NCBI GenBank assembly: GCA_014338405.1
Contig: JTDE01021195.1
Location: 1-64,000, forward strand
DNA: 64,000 bases
Reading direction: 5' to 3'
Source of the DNA: Paragonimus skrjabini miyazakii
Taxonomy: Eukaryota; Platyhelminthes; Trematoda; Plagiorchiida; Troglotrematidae
The notes below the pieces were generated by a model. It was given only the letters and a program-made list of their open reading frames with translations. It made no database searches and was not told the origin of the DNA. The first letter of the stretch is position 1, and every line of letters starts with the position of its first letter. Shown piece by piece: positions 42,001 through 57,000 of the stretch. Made by a program: the position numbers and the translations under genes.

Positions 42001-45000
42001 ACAGTTGACCGGAATGTCCCGAAGCGTCTAGGGGTGCAAAATTCTGCCAGACAACTTTGCATCTGTCATGGACTTTTAAAAACAAGTCAACTTTTCCCAA
42101 GGGGTGCACACAGTGTGATACATCTGTCTAACAGGTGGTACGAGTGCACAGTTTAATCATGTCTCGCAATGCTTCAATTACAAATTATCACACTTCAGCA
42201 ATCGTTGTTACATTGGCACACTAGCTGGATGTCACCAACTATCCTAATGAGGTTGTGAATCTCTATTCGCCGACTTTAGAATTGTGGACGCTTGAGTTGA
42301 TTCTGAAGATGACCGATTACTTTTGCCCATTCAAAATGTGGGTGTAACATATGTGGAGAAAGTGTAAAAATCGCCTCAGTTTGTTTCAACTGAGATGAAA
42401 ATTCGAATACCTTTCTATAGAAGCTAATCCATTGTGCGATAATTTCACCACAGATCTAAGCATACTCATTTGACTACGATCTCTAGGTACAAAGTGTTTT
42501 TACCTTGTCTGTGTAAACCAATATGAGGATGATTTATTTTCAAAAGATTATGGTCGGTTCACTTTGATTTTACACTATCAAATTTTATCGAGAAACTTGG
42601 AAAGCACTTTGGAATTTTTAAGCATTTTCTTTTGCTTGTGTGTACAACACCTTTAATGTTTTAATAAGATGGGCGCCGTTCCATCTAAAAAAAATTAACG
42701 TCACGCATTAATATACTTTGAGAATCGAACTCTAAGTCTTTTGCGTACTCCTCTTTTATGCGGATGAGAAGTAACTAATCTAGTGTGCTTCATTCATTTA
42801 GGCATAACCATAAAAATAGTCATCTCAATAAACCGTCATACATAGTCTCGTTTTTGGAAGAAGCCTTTATTCATCCACACAAATAAGCAAAATTGGTCGA
42901 GTAACATAGAGATTAACAAGAGGATTGCAGTTCTGGGAGAGTGGAAATACATGTTTATACCTGAATGTGGCTGGCAACCTAAACGCATACACGAATGACT
43001 AGCTTGAACACCGACAATTCGGAGTTTGTTAATCAACTATTCACGAAACAAACGATGATACGAAACCGTGATATCAATTTACTGACTTCTGAAACTCCCA
43101 CTAGGACACTGGAGGTGTTTTAGCGATCTTATAAAAGTGTCAAGTCCTTCGTCATCAAATGTGAAAATACAATAAGTGTGCAACACATCCAGTGTGTGAA
43201 ATATCCATGTACTGACAAATCAGCTAATCCACTAGTGTCTGGTGAGTAACCACTTAAAATGTCAAACAACGATGTAACTTTCCATCTTGGTGAAAAGTTC
43301 TTTACTAAGAAAAGACTACATCATGTTAGTATTCAATGTGACATTCAGATATTAACAAGGTCTTATTATTTGCATGAAGTTTTGGGAAATGACTAGAATT
43401 TTTTTTATGATACCTTCCCTTCATAGACGAAAGCGTTTTCAATCGTTTAGCAGTTACTACGTAAACACTTTTCCGGATGTATCTATTTTTTGTGTTTTTT
43501 TAAATAATCCTTATTCATCTTTTTCTTCCCAAATGCTGCTTTTCTTCATCCAGCTTGCACCAAAGTTATTTGATTTCACCCGAAGTGAATATACCGTGAT
43601 AGTTTGCTTTCTTGTTTGAACTAATTCGGTAAAAAGACTCAGTCTGCAACAGTTCCAATCCGAAAGTCTTCTTGCAAAGAGCCGAAGACAGTATTTACCA
43701 GGCCACCGACTGTTTGGGCGGGACAACCGAACTAATCGATTTGTCTTGGAGTGATCGCGTTGTCTGGAACTCATAGTTACGATACAGGGTGTTCAAACAA
43801 AATCAAGCCGATAGTGAAACGTTGTGCAAACAGTGAGCATTAAAAACTTGTATCCCTTATGTATACATAAGAGTGAAACCACCTCTACCCTCAAAATCGC
43901 ACAAGTCCAATCGCTGACGTAGCATTGGTCATCCACCTTAGAAAACAAATTTTGCAAACTTACAATCGCTGTAACTTTAACGTGCACAGTTCATAAACAT
44001 CAACATTGGCGTCCTTGAGGCTACACCAGGTCGCGATAAAACTAGCATGCCAACATAATTCTACACCGCTCATCTGACCGGAAGTAGGTCACATGGTGAA
44101 CTAGTCGAATGTCAGCGACCACGCTTCACCATCTGCCTAGCGGTCACGGATAGGCGGAACTTGTCCAGGGGTTCTATGAAGCTAGTGGTGTTACACAATG
44201 AGATAACGTTTGGACAGTAAAAATTAACCCTTTTGACATTCGCCGCTTATGTCAAACAGGTCCGCATGTTTATCGTACTTTTGATCGTGATTCTGTGGTG
44301 AGGTTGAATCAAAAACAATGTTTCAGATACTAAGCTGGCAGGTTTTTTCACGCAAGCTGAGATCAAAGCAATACTGTTATTTTTGCAGTTGATGTTCCGA
44401 CTGATTCTTAAGCAAGAGTAAATGTTATTATCGTTCGTTTGGCGACTGTATGTAAATTCGAAACAAACTGTACTCAATTCTCAGCCACTTCAAAAATGGA
44501 AGTTTAAATTCTGAGATTCACTGACCATCGAAACTTGTTCTTTCTTCTGGAAGATTTTATTCTGATGGTTTCACTTTATTCGAAAAGCATTGTACGGTTT
44601 CCTGACTTACATTGGATTACTCAGCCTTCTCGAAAGAAGTTTATCACTAAAGTCTTTTGCTGTTTGACTTTTTCAAATAATCGGGAGATGGCTTAGTTGG
44701 GGATTTATACCGCGTCGACAACTCCGTTTTATCGTTACACTATCACCTTATAAAGATGGGAGCTGATCCTATTCTTGTTCTGCCAGTTCAGATGTCAAAA
44801 TATTTCCCTTCTCTTTCTGTGTGGGCCGAAATTATTCACTTTTATGCCGGCTGCAGGTCAATTTCTATGGAGTACCAAAACACCTGCTGGTATTATTCCT
44901 AAATATCTGGGTGTTATTTTAAGTTGCTATCGTATCCAGTTACTCCAGGTATCAAGTTCTTGCAGTAAGACAGTGATATTTATTTGTGTATGCAATTCAC

Positions 45001-48000
45001 CATTGTTTGCTCTACTTTACTATAACTTTCCTAGCCTTCCTTAACAAAAATGCCATAGTACTAGTAAAATATTCAATCGCTCACCCATTGTATCACAATG
45101 AGATATACTCGAAGGATTTTTTGCACGTGATAAGTTTTCTAAGAGAAGTCCTCATATAGCTAATCATTCTGCGTTGATTTTATCTTGAAATTTTGACCTT
45201 TAGGTGATGCAATCAGTTATTTGTACGTCAAGTATTGTATTGTGACTCAATAACCCCCCTGTTTTTTTGCATTTTTTGCCCTACTCTTTCACAATTTTTA
45301 ATAAGCCTTGTGACTGATATTTCGTAATATCCGTGAAAATGTTTACCGGTGGAACTCTATAGTTATAATATTCACTAATTATTTGTCTGACTACCGGTGT
45401 TGAGGCAAACTGCGTCCCTCTGGCCAGTGAGTTGTTGCACGGAAACAAAATGAACAAACAACTTTAACTCTAACATCATTCCATCAAATAATTTGGAACC
45501 CTCAACTTGACATAAGTTCAGAATTATCCCGCCGTTTTTAAAGATCCAACGGTCAGATTAGAGAATTTTTCACAAACGATACTTGTCTGTTTTCAAATTG
45601 CGGTGTTCAACAATTTCTGCGATTTCAATTTGTAGAAGATTCCTAGTCATATGAACGACTGATTCCTCCGTAACTTCATCTGCAGAATTGAGCTTGTCGG
45701 TCTCAGGAATCACTTGTTCAACAATTTGAAACACTACGTTCCCTTTACCCACCTCATCACAACAGAAGGAAATGTTAACATATGTCAGCATTTTGTTTGA
45801 CCGCATCACTCGCAGCCGAATCGGAATAACTGAGCGGTGCTCCACTCAGCACATTTTGTCACGACCCGTGCAACTTTGTTTGGGACAACTGATTGGTTTG
45901 CTTCACGAATGTTCTTTATGATGTGTAAAACAATCCGCTGTATGCTGAAACAACTGTTCGGGACTAGACGGTTTCTTCGTTGTATCAGTGAGTTTAAGCA
46001 TGACGGCGGTGATGATGCCCTGCATTTTTCACAATATCTTCGTATGACAAGATGAACACCACTCGAATTTGAGCACAGTTCCACGCAGAAAAAGTAAATT
46101 TTCTTTATGATTTACTTTCAGTGAAAGCGCTAGATTCAAGTTTCTGTTTTGTCAAAATTCATGTGAACACTTAACCCCAACCAATTGGGAAATTATTTGA
46201 GTGCACCGATTAAGATACAGTAAACTGCTCATATTAAGGATGACATCAATGGGACAGTGGACAACAGCACCAGAGCTACAGTTCTGCTGTAGGTTCAGAC
46301 TAAGATATTCACCATTTTATTCAAACGAGATAACAAATCTTTTCCAGTAGTACATTCTAAGAAAGGCCGATCAGAAAAGTCAACTTGAATGTAATATCAG
46401 AGATAAACTGTGAGTATTGCTGGACTTGTAACAATCACACAATCGCTGCCTACCATTCAGTGGTCATATCAGTCATAACCGCGAATGATTTAGCATGAAC
46501 CCTTTCTTCGCCCAACTGTGACAAGTTTATGGGGGTTTTGTTCTCGTAAATCATCGGCGTTGTTTAGTTGGTTATTGCATGAAATTAGATAGCCTTCACC
46601 CTACACCACGTAGTGTAGAAACACACGAAGAAGTAGCCTATGATCAGTCTAGGAGAAGATCGGGATGACTGATCTATCGTTTCATGCTGCAGGTTTCCCC
46701 CAGCCTGTGCATGTGGTTCAGAAGAACTGTGCCGATATGATTCCACTACTCAAAATGTGGATGATCACTTGTCGATTTGCTTCAATCTATTAACTTGTTG
46801 CTTACTCCTTGTGTAGGTGTTTGATCCACAACAGTGATGCTGTATATTTTAGTGGAAACAATGTTGACAATTTAGGTAGGCTTCATTACTCACTCTGGCA
46901 ACTTGACACTGAAAATCGTGTCTCCACATGGATGCTAAGCAGAAAAATGGGATCTCTGTAGACAATGAGGCTCACTGTGTCCTTTTCAGTTTACCTGTAA
47001 CAAAATTGTCTGAAAGCTCGTCAAACAGTGAAGCGTTTTTCGATACATTTTTGTCACAAATACAACAAGTTAAACAAGCAAGTAAGTGATTGACTTAGCC
47101 TTCTAAGAATCCGAAGATCCAAAAAGCCAAACCGTTTAAAACTACTGTACTAGGGTAAGTTGGACAAAACAGCGAACCATGAAAATAGTAAGCGGTGGAC
47201 CAGTTATCTGTTGAGAAAAGCTTCCCATCCGGATAATATGATGGGTTAATGTTCGTTTTGGTCGCACTCAATATTTTGACTGAAGCCTTGTGTACCCCAA
47301 ATCAATGCTCTGTCATGCAACAGCACCGAATGGTGCATAAATTCAGCAGAATTAACTAAGCATTTCAGTGTACTAGATGCAGTGAAAACCATCTCAGTCG
47401 CAGTTTCTTTTACTCTTTATTGTTAATATATCACCTTACTTCGATTTCTATTCATTGTTCCATATTTTCTTCCAGATGACCCCGGGATATTAATACTATG
47501 CGACCGTTTATCCATTAATATGTTTGTCTGAAACACGCGTGACCATGAAACGTCTGTGTGAGCCGTTCCCAAAATTGTTGCCAGATCGCAGACTGGGAGA
47601 GAAACTTTGTCTGATTTAGAAAGAATTATATATCCGGTGCAAAGAAGTTGGAAGGTTTAGGGACTTTTCTAAAATTCACTCACCACCACCGAACATACGG
47701 ACTGTAAAAAGAGAGTGTCGCTTACCGTGAACTAACAGAAATCAATTATGGAACTCACTCGACGAAATCGGTGACAGTTATAACTGCAGTTGTTGAAGGA
47801 AATGTGAACGGATTCCAACAATGGAAGATTCATTCCCAACATGCGGATGGGGAGAATTTCATTGTGAATACCACAAAACTCAGTTGGATTCAACACTGAT
47901 TGGAGGGAGATTAGTAATGCGTTTAGCTTAGCTTGAAGGAGGACATGATTGGTATATTCCATTTATCCTGAGTCGTATTGAGCGAATCAACGACAAGTTG

Positions 48001-51000
48001 GAACTATGCATGGACATACTGGCCTAGAACTGTGTCAGTAAGACTAACAGAGTGATTCTCTTGCATACCAAATGCACGTTTCGCGACTAATTTTGCATTC
48101 TTCAATGCGGAGATTCTTCAAAATCCGCCGTGGTTTAACTTGTAACCTAAGGAGTTTCTGAATCCATTTTCTCAAACCATGATTCTATATTGTCTTGCAT
48201 ATTACAGCTGGACTTAGTTAGTGGAATTTGACGAAGGCAGAGTTAGTCCATCACACTCGTTCAGTAAACTCAAACATGATATTACAGTGGAAACCTATGT
48301 ATTTAACCACTTCGTTGTTTCATGTTCGATAAGATACTGAATTTATCATCAAATAATTGGGTTTGAACTGACTTTTCCAGTCATGTTGCTTATAAACTGT
48401 TCTCATGTGAAGATATTGAGAAGTAACGAGATTTTATGTGTTGTGCACTTCAGTTTTCTTTGAGGTATTCCATTTGAACATAGCATGTGCTACGATCACA
48501 CAGATCCGTGCCCCGAGTGTGGACAATCAGTTACCGTCGGAATAGGTTTCTCAAGCAAGGTTGATATATTTTGTGAGGCTACTTTAATTAATGTGAGTAG
48601 TTACGGAGTGATGTGAAATAATGTTTCCTTCAGTAAACTTTTCGTTGCCTGCACGGCAGTCCTTGTGCGCATATCGAGATGGTACATTCTGGTGATCAAT
48701 CCCTTCTGGTTTGAATTCAAATTTTATATTTAACATTGCTCTACTTATATGTTAACAGTAGTATACTTTCATATCTTAATTTGACGTAATTTGCTTCGCA
48801 TTACCTGTCCCTACTCGTAACTGTTTGATGGGCTAACATTTATTATATATATATATATATATATATATGTCTAAGTAGGAGACTGATAGTAATCATTACG
48901 TAGAGAGTAGACGTGACGATATAGGCGGAGGTGAAACAACAAAATACCTTGAAAATGTGTCATTTTCTCTAATGTGGGCAAGACTTGTACATCTCGATTG
49001 AAGATATATGCATGTAGGTTGCGTCCTTACTGCAGCGAGTACTCTTAGACAGCAGATGAATAGGTCTATCTTGAGAGGAGGGGTGGAATCACTGATGGAT
49101 GCCAAAATGTTTGTCATATGCCAGTATAGTAGTTGCTGTGGGGATAAGAGATGTAGTCGTTGAAAACCTCATGTTTTCATATAGATTTCACACCGTTTCC
49201 CAAAAAGTGGTCATCATATATCTGGTATCCGTTGTAAGGTGATATAGACTAATCATGATTAAGCAGCTGGAAAGGTTGGCGTTAATTCAATGAATGCTTT
49301 TCAACTAGAACACTGGCTTTATGGTTAGGAAGTGTGCAGAAATCACATACGTACAACACATGGTATTATGGTTTAACAGCGAAACCCTAATTTAAATTAA
49401 CCAAACCGTTGGATCGTAGTATGTTTTGCCCGCGAAATATACGGGCGTTTGCAGTTCACGCTGTGCCACTATGTCCAACTTAGCGCACTTTCATCAGTAT
49501 CTGAGTAATCTGTGTTCATGATAACGTATAAAGTCAGGTTTATGAGCAAATGTGCTTCAAGAAGTGGAGGATATGATAGCTCGTTAGACACGTGGTCGAA
49601 ATGTCTGCATAAACATGGGAAAAATATTATTCATTATTATATTCATCACCGTGTTGTTTTTAGAAATATGGTATAGGTGGATGTGGTTAAATTGAACTCA
49701 TGAGAAAGATAGGCTCAAATAAAAAGCTCTAAAAAGGGGAAAAATCAAGAATATTACTTCGTTTTAAAACGGGTTGGATGGGGAGTTTATGGGGTTGTAA
49801 AGGCTGCAATCAAATGAATGACTCAATTTATACTGAACGAATTCCTGCGGTGATTCAAATATGCCTATTGTGATAATACGAAGAAGCATGTGGGTGAACA
49901 TATGTTTCTAGTGATTTGTCTTCTGTCCGATCGAACTCCATAAACTCCTTATAGAATTGTACCGGCCTGAAGACGGATAATCCAAACCTATGTTCACCCG
50001 TGTGTGATAATTCCTGCAGTGTTTATTAATAATCGAAAGGTTCATAAAGTACGGCAAAGTTTAACGACTTATGAAATAGCCGATCGGAGGTCAAGATAGT
50101 GGCGATGTGAGCAAGGTGAACGCTGGAACACATACACTAAAGCCATGTTTTGACAGATCTGCACAGTTGGTAACTTCTAAAAGTGGATCAGGAACACGGT
50201 CAGAAGATAACTTTAACTATTTGTTGATAGACTGGGGTCTCAAAGTGTGCATTTGCTTTGTTCATTTTGGCGGAGGTGGCTAATGGGTTCCTCTTCATAG
50301 TGTAAAAAGACTTGCCATTAGATAGTCAGACTTTTAGGGGGTAGATAAGGATTCCTCCAGAGTATTTCAAATACACTGTAAATTAGCCAAATTCCTCTCT
50401 GTTTATTCCATGGTTGGACTAGTGGCTCGTTTTTGAACCCATGTCGTAAATTCCCTTTGCACTTCAAGTAACACAGGGTAATCTTTCATTATATCGAACT
50501 ATGAACATTATTTCTAACCGTCTGATACTGTTGTTGGCAAATAGACCATTTCCGTCTATCCTGCTGAATCGTGCGAGTATTTTTGCTTGTCCTACACGAC
50601 TTGCACGAATTGCTAACGTTCGCTGAAAATTGACTTAAGATAATTCTGTAATCTATAGTAGACTTGATAACATGTTTGGGACCGTTCTCAGACATGTTTG
50701 CAGAATGTGATTCTGCTCGGACGGCGTAGTGTCAACGCGTTCGTGCGTTGTGAGAAATGCTACTTATTCGGTGCTATGTCCGTATCAACCTTTTTGCTCG
50801 TGTCAGCCGTAGTATATTGTAAGCTAGTAATCCTCGATGGCGAATTTGAATGATCTATATGTTACAGTCCCAGATTCACAGTAACAACTGCTGACATGTA
50901 AGAGATGTAGTCGGAGTTTCGCTCGTGAACAACCTTAATACTGCCGAGAACGTGTGAAGTAATATTCGTCATTATTCATTGCTTTGCAGTTTGAGCTGTC

Positions 51001-54000
51001 TTCTAGTGACAGTTATTTGTACAAAATCGACGAAATAGTGACACCAGCGGTGTGGGGCATCCAGGTTAGCCTGAAAAACGGTCAAGTCTGTTGAATAACC
51101 TGTTTTAGATTTCAAATTTAGAGAGACAAGATTAGGATGGTAGAAACCCTGGGCTCACCCAGGAGTAGTCGAACAACACTGGAGTCAAAAATTAGATCCG
51201 TGATCTAATGGAGGTTAAACCCCTTCACAATTCTCAAACCATACAAGACAGCATGGAAGTGATTTGTGGAAGTGATACTTCTTGAGTATATTATCCAAGT
51301 AAGGAGTTTATCGAGAACAGTTCCTACAGTCTTATGTATTTTGTTCAGCAAACTGTGAAATTAAGATTAATGACACGCGACCAATACACAGATTTGCTCT
51401 ACTGTCTGAAGAAGTGCTGGAGGCTGTTTTATGCACGAACATTTCGTAAGGTCTAGAAATGTTCCAGAAACATTACAATCATTTAGTCGACTGTCCTACT
51501 TCATTTACTTCTATCTTGCTATGTAACTTAAGGTTTATTCATATCTGTCGAATTCATTTGTGCTTAAAAGCTTACGCGTACCGTCATTGTCGTGATGATC
51601 GGAGTCACTGGAAATTTTGCCGAGATGCAGTGAAATTGAACAGATGCTATGATCAAGCAAATGTGGCTATTCCATTCTGTCGAAAAACTTGTGGCAGATG
51701 TTTCCAAGCTGGAATATTTGGGAAGACAAAACCACCCATTAAAGGTATGTGTGACTGTAATATAACTTATATTGCGAGTTTATACAATCGATGCAATGCT
51801 TGAGTGATATGCTTGGCCAACTAAAGAATATAGAATGCGATAAGTATTGATCGGTCAGAACAGCGGTTACCAAACCCCTTCTGCTTAACAGCCTCGTAGC
51901 TCCCTAAACATGACATCATTGCCCTTCTTGTCTAATATGCATTACGTGAACATTAAATTTGAAACAGTGACCGATAATCATATTACTTCATGTTGTGTTC
52001 AAAGGCAAATGTACTGGATGTGTTCTATACAAACACATCAACTTGGGTCCGCGTAATCAGTTACTTGTGGCTACGTTCTGTCATCTTCCCTCTCATGTAC
52101 TATCTTATCATTCTCTATAGTCTCTGACCTCGCCTCCTAAGAGGAGAAGATTTATTGTCTATTTTTGATAAAAGTGGTTTAGTTTCATTTCTAAGATTCG
52201 TTAAACTTATAAAATGCATCAAAATACAGCTTAGCAGCTGTCGGAGTTCTCTAAACGTTATAGTTCCGGATGTTGTTTGAGATTCCAAAGCGTAATTATT
52301 TCTTCTTATTTCATAGTACATCACTGCAACTTCTTATAAAATTTGTGTAGTTCTTCGCACGTTTCAAAGCTTGCTTAAATTCGTCGAAAACTGAATTTGA
52401 ACCATTTAGTAGCTTCACCCAAAAAAACTCTCTTACAAACTTATGTATAACTAAGTTTAATCGTTCAAAACTGACAATATTTAGAGTCTGATAATAACTG
52501 TGGCAAGATGAAACACAGTGTGTAGAAAAGTTTGCAAAAGGACCGTTGGCAATCATGTACAGCAATCTAACATAGCGCACGGTATTTTCCTTCTGGTGTT
52601 GATACAGTAGTGTTTGACGTTATGGATAAAACTGTAACTGACACAAAACTTTCTGTTTGCAAAGTAACTATGTTTTGTAAGCCGGAAGATATTAAAATTC
52701 TGAATATTTATATATATATATATACATATATATATATAAATATATATTCGAACAAAGCTATAAAAACATATCAATTCAAGGTGCGACATAACTGTCTACG
52801 GAGAGTTCCAAAAGACTTCTGTGAAATAAACGTTTCCAGTGAGGTGAACAAATATGATAATGTTTTCCAACTTTAACCGCATGATTAAATTGCACTTCCA
52901 ACTTTTTTCTTGAGCCTTTTCTAAGATTCAAGTAAGACACGTGATTTCCATTGCAGCATGTCTTGACCTTGAGCCGCAGGATTGCCTGGGTCTAGTGGCT
53001 GAAGGCTATTGCTATTTTGACGGCTGGACCAAATTGAATTGCCAACGGTCTTGTGGTCTGTGTCCACCAGTATCAGTTGCCAAACGACAAGCATACACAG
53101 TTAACGCCAGAGAATACCTAGTCGCTTATCAGGAAGGCAAGTGTTTCAACAGATACGATGACTTGAGATGTGTGGTGTTTGCCGAACGCGGGGATTGCCA
53201 AAACAATCCAAGTTTCATGACCAGCTACTGCGCTCTGGCTTGTGGAATCTGCGGGGGTCATAACAATTCCGAATTGTCCTATCTGAAGCTCGACCCCGGA
53301 CCGTGTCGGAACTACATTGATGACGAGAGATGCGATGCACTTGCTAATGAGGTAAGTTATTCAGGCGAATGGAAAACTGTTGAATAAACAGTTCTTTTTC
53401 TTGTGATGAATATCGTCTATATTTCATCATAGGTTTCATCTTCAGATAAAACTTTGAATAAATTTAACGGAGTGTCTAGTATAAAACCTGTGCATAAGCT
53501 TGGCGGCCACTCTACACACAGTTTGATAAGTTCATAGGTTATTACAGGAGGGAAAAAGATATTTACCTACACGCTCCTGTCACTCTTTTGGTCGGGGACA
53601 AAAATGGGAAGTAAGTGCAAAAGTGGAAACGGCAGTAAAGCTACTAGCTCATAGTCATACCAACAAAGAACACTGGAGAACATCGATGAAGCACTCCGTC
53701 AGATGTAGTAGCGTGAGAATTAACTGGAATGGTGGATATGATACTTGGGGTGCAGGTTGTTTATCATGCATGTGATGATCGAATGGAATTTTGGAACTTT
53801 CAGTCGGTTCAGCCGTGACCATAGAGACAAGCAGTGAACAGACACTAACTTTAAAGCAGTCCTGTTTACAGAGTAATCTGCCTATTGCATAGTCCAGCTT
53901 TGGTGCATGACCTGTCAGGTGTTCCCCTTTGCCTGGTGGGAGAGGGAAAACTGTCAGTGGATGGATTGAGGCGGGGACCAGTGTGTAACTGAGAATCAGT

Positions 54001-57000
54001 CCTCCACTAAGGTGCCTTTGATGCATATAGAATTGGCCTAATCTCGCTATTCACTCTGGAAAGAAGATTTTTATGGGTCCCATAACTCTTACTGTCTCCT
54101 CTTTGAAACTTTTTAACGAAAGCTGACATTTTTAAGATAAAGACGACAGGCTTAGGTGTTCCTTTTCATATGTGGGGTGATTATTGAACAGAAAGATTTC
54201 AATGTAGAAGACTACACAATACCTCTGGTTATTTTCAAAGACGGCCGTACAGTTTATAACAGATTTAAGGAGTCTGTCACTAGGGTGCCTACATGTTTGC
54301 GTAGTAGTATGTGTAGTTTAGTGCCGTCAAGGTAGCAGTCGATACAGTTTCTATGGCAAATGTATGTTACCTTGCATTTGCTCACATTGATCAGCAAGTT
54401 ATTTTCCATGATTCAGGCAGTTTATATCTCTGTGCGGAGGTTTCACATCCTTCGGACACCTTAGAATTCACCGGAGTCTTTGGTTGTCGGAGTACAGCCT
54501 CATGGTTGATTTGGCAATGTTATGTAGTCCAAGGACGAAAAGAATAAACTTTGAGGGGTCTTAAGATGTTTCATAGTGGAACGTCGTCGTTGGCAAGAAA
54601 CAAGACTAATAACTGCACACTTACTTTGACGTTCAGACTTTGTTTAGATAGACAAACTGGAAGCTCTCAGATTGAGCGCTCCTCAGAGTCTCACATGTGA
54701 AGTTTTCATATTAGGATAATGTAGTTAACCGAGTTTAGATTAGCACAGTCCACCCTGAGGATCAGATTAGGATTATTTTTTTCACCCCGAAATTACAATT
54801 TTGATCAAAATCGTTTATTTTATTTTACATAAACGTATTGACTGGTAGTGAATGTCTGCAAAATGTTGTGCCATGAAAATAACCTTGCACGATTTATTTT
54901 ACAGACGTTATTTTCTAGAGATGCTTATTCTAAGCGAATATAATCCATAGTTAGTTTTTGTGTCCCTGCATCGATGGTATCACATTCAGGATTGACAGTG
55001 ATAATTACTTAGCATAAAACCGTGATGGGAAAAAACTGTCACACAGAAAAAGAAGATAGTGGGATTGGGTATGAAATGAACATCATTCATAATTAATGTT
55101 AACTTTTGTATTCTCACAGACCCTGCGGCCACCCATTTTGAAAGGAACTACATTCGAGCTTTGCTCTTGTTAGGGCTCGTCAGCGGTGCATACTCATGCC
55201 ACAACCTAGAATTAAACTTGTGTCACTCTTTTATATAGTAACCGGGTTGACCACTATATCATCAAGATCAAATTACCTTACGCTAACGCTGAGGCACATT
55301 TTCTTGTAAGTGATGGTCAGCTTGGCTGAGTACCTCGAGAGTAGACCCAGTAAATGTCTTTCTAACTTCAGTCAATGACCTTACAATTAAGACTGTTCTT
55401 CAAGTTCAAATCACAGAAATTATCGAAAACGTTGAGCAATGTGTTAGTTATTGGTAAGCAGTAGGACATTTTTGTTTTATATGAATTGAACATGACCCAC
55501 AATTTATCGTAGCTATATATTTCTACAAACTTTTCGAGTCAGCCTCCGGCATTCAAAATATTGTCCAACAATTTCAATAATTTACAACTGAAGGAATGTC
55601 CTAATCGTGGGGCTCTCGGTTGAATCTAAAATGACTGATAGTGTCACCTTTCGAGGTAATCAGGCAAAGTGACCATCACTGACAAACGAATGTGCCTCAG
55701 CGTTGCCTAATATGCGGTAAATTGCGCGGTGGACAGTCTGATTTCTATATAAAAGTGTGGAAGATTACTCTTGAAGTGTAATAAAGCTGTACACTACTGA
55801 CGATCTTTAACGGGAGAAAAACTGCAGCAAGTGCGCCACTTCTATAAGGAGTTGGCCGAAAAGTCAGTTTGTAAACGAAACCTGCGGTCAGATGTGAGTG
55901 TTGCTCAATCCACTTCAGTCAAAATCCCCTTACCAGAAATCACTGGCCTTACTTCTTATCTGGAAACTTCAGTTTAAAATAGTTGGTATTCTGCAAACAG
56001 CATAGTTTAAAACGGTAGCTAAGAGGAAACATATCTAATGTGAATAATGCTGGTCCCTCTAATAAATTATCCCAATTTCTCATATTACTAAGCTAAACAA
56101 CACTGTCATTCATTCAGGTGAATCTGGATAGCTGCCATTTTCTCGGATGTCTCTAATCACAAACTCTGTTAGTCGAAAGGACGCAAGACGCAGAAGGCGA
56201 GCATAGTGTAGTTTTGCTAATCCGTCAGTTCCTGGTGTTATGAGGCGCCCCAACCAACAAACAATTTCATACAACGAATGTTTTCTTAAGGCTGGTAATA
56301 CCTTCCAATACTGTGTAACTCTTTTGAGGTCATTCCCACAATCAACTTCTGTCAATCGTAATTGATAGAAATTGCCTCGTTATGGTAAAAACGAAGATGT
56401 ACCTAAGTAAAACATTTTTTAACAAAGTTACCCTAAAAACTGACTATTCAACTCGAGCTTTCGAAGCCCCACGTTACTTAACATAATGTCTCACGTGAAT
56501 TAGTTACTTGGACCAAGGAGAAATTTCATATCCGTGTCATTATGATATGTTTGAGCCTTTAAAAGTGCATTATCAGCTCATTGTACATTCACGTTTTTAC
56601 TTCGGCACCCTTCATTTTTGTCAGGGAAAGTGTCATGGAACAACACTCAAACAATGCATGTGGTCATGCAATCAGTGCAACGAGAAACACACGACAAGAA
56701 AGCCAATAACTACACCGACTCCAGAGAAATTCTGTGACGACCAGTCAACTATGTGCGAATGGTTGGCGGAACGGGGCCGATGTGAGACAAACAGAGTTGA
56801 AATGATGGAGCTCTGCCCACGTTCGTGCAAGTTTTGTGAGTTGAAATGCGAAGACATGGACTTGAGTGTTGTCTGCCAGGATGTGGTTCAAAAAGGCTAC
56901 TGTCATTCTGCACCTGAATATGCTAAACGATGTGCACTTAGCTGTGGCCTTTGTAACCCAGAAAGCACATCCACACAACCCACCCCTATCAGGACCACGG

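Larger units (their letters stand above)
37509..51570 (+). other. Intron 6 (14.1 kb)
   Basis: Donor GAAT/GTAAGT; acceptor GTGCTTAAAAG is weak. It contains a two-frame hydrophobic remnant (38.22-38.45 kb), a TA tract (48.84 kb) and one half of a repeat pair at 46.05 kb. Most of it shows nothing recognisable. Confidence 0.75.
53352..56624 (+). other. Intron 8 (3.3 kb)
   Basis: Donor GAG/GTAAGT, acceptor ATTTTTGTCAG. It splits ShKT domain 4. It is filled largely by a minus-strand CR1-like fossil (53.64-54.48 kb) and a long foldback repeat (55.13-55.96 kb). Confidence 0.88.

Noticed and set aside
56508..56624. Upstream part of the 237-codon open frame
   Set aside because: It starts at TTG and lies before a clear acceptor; residues from 56625 complete ShKT 4, so the earlier part is intron.
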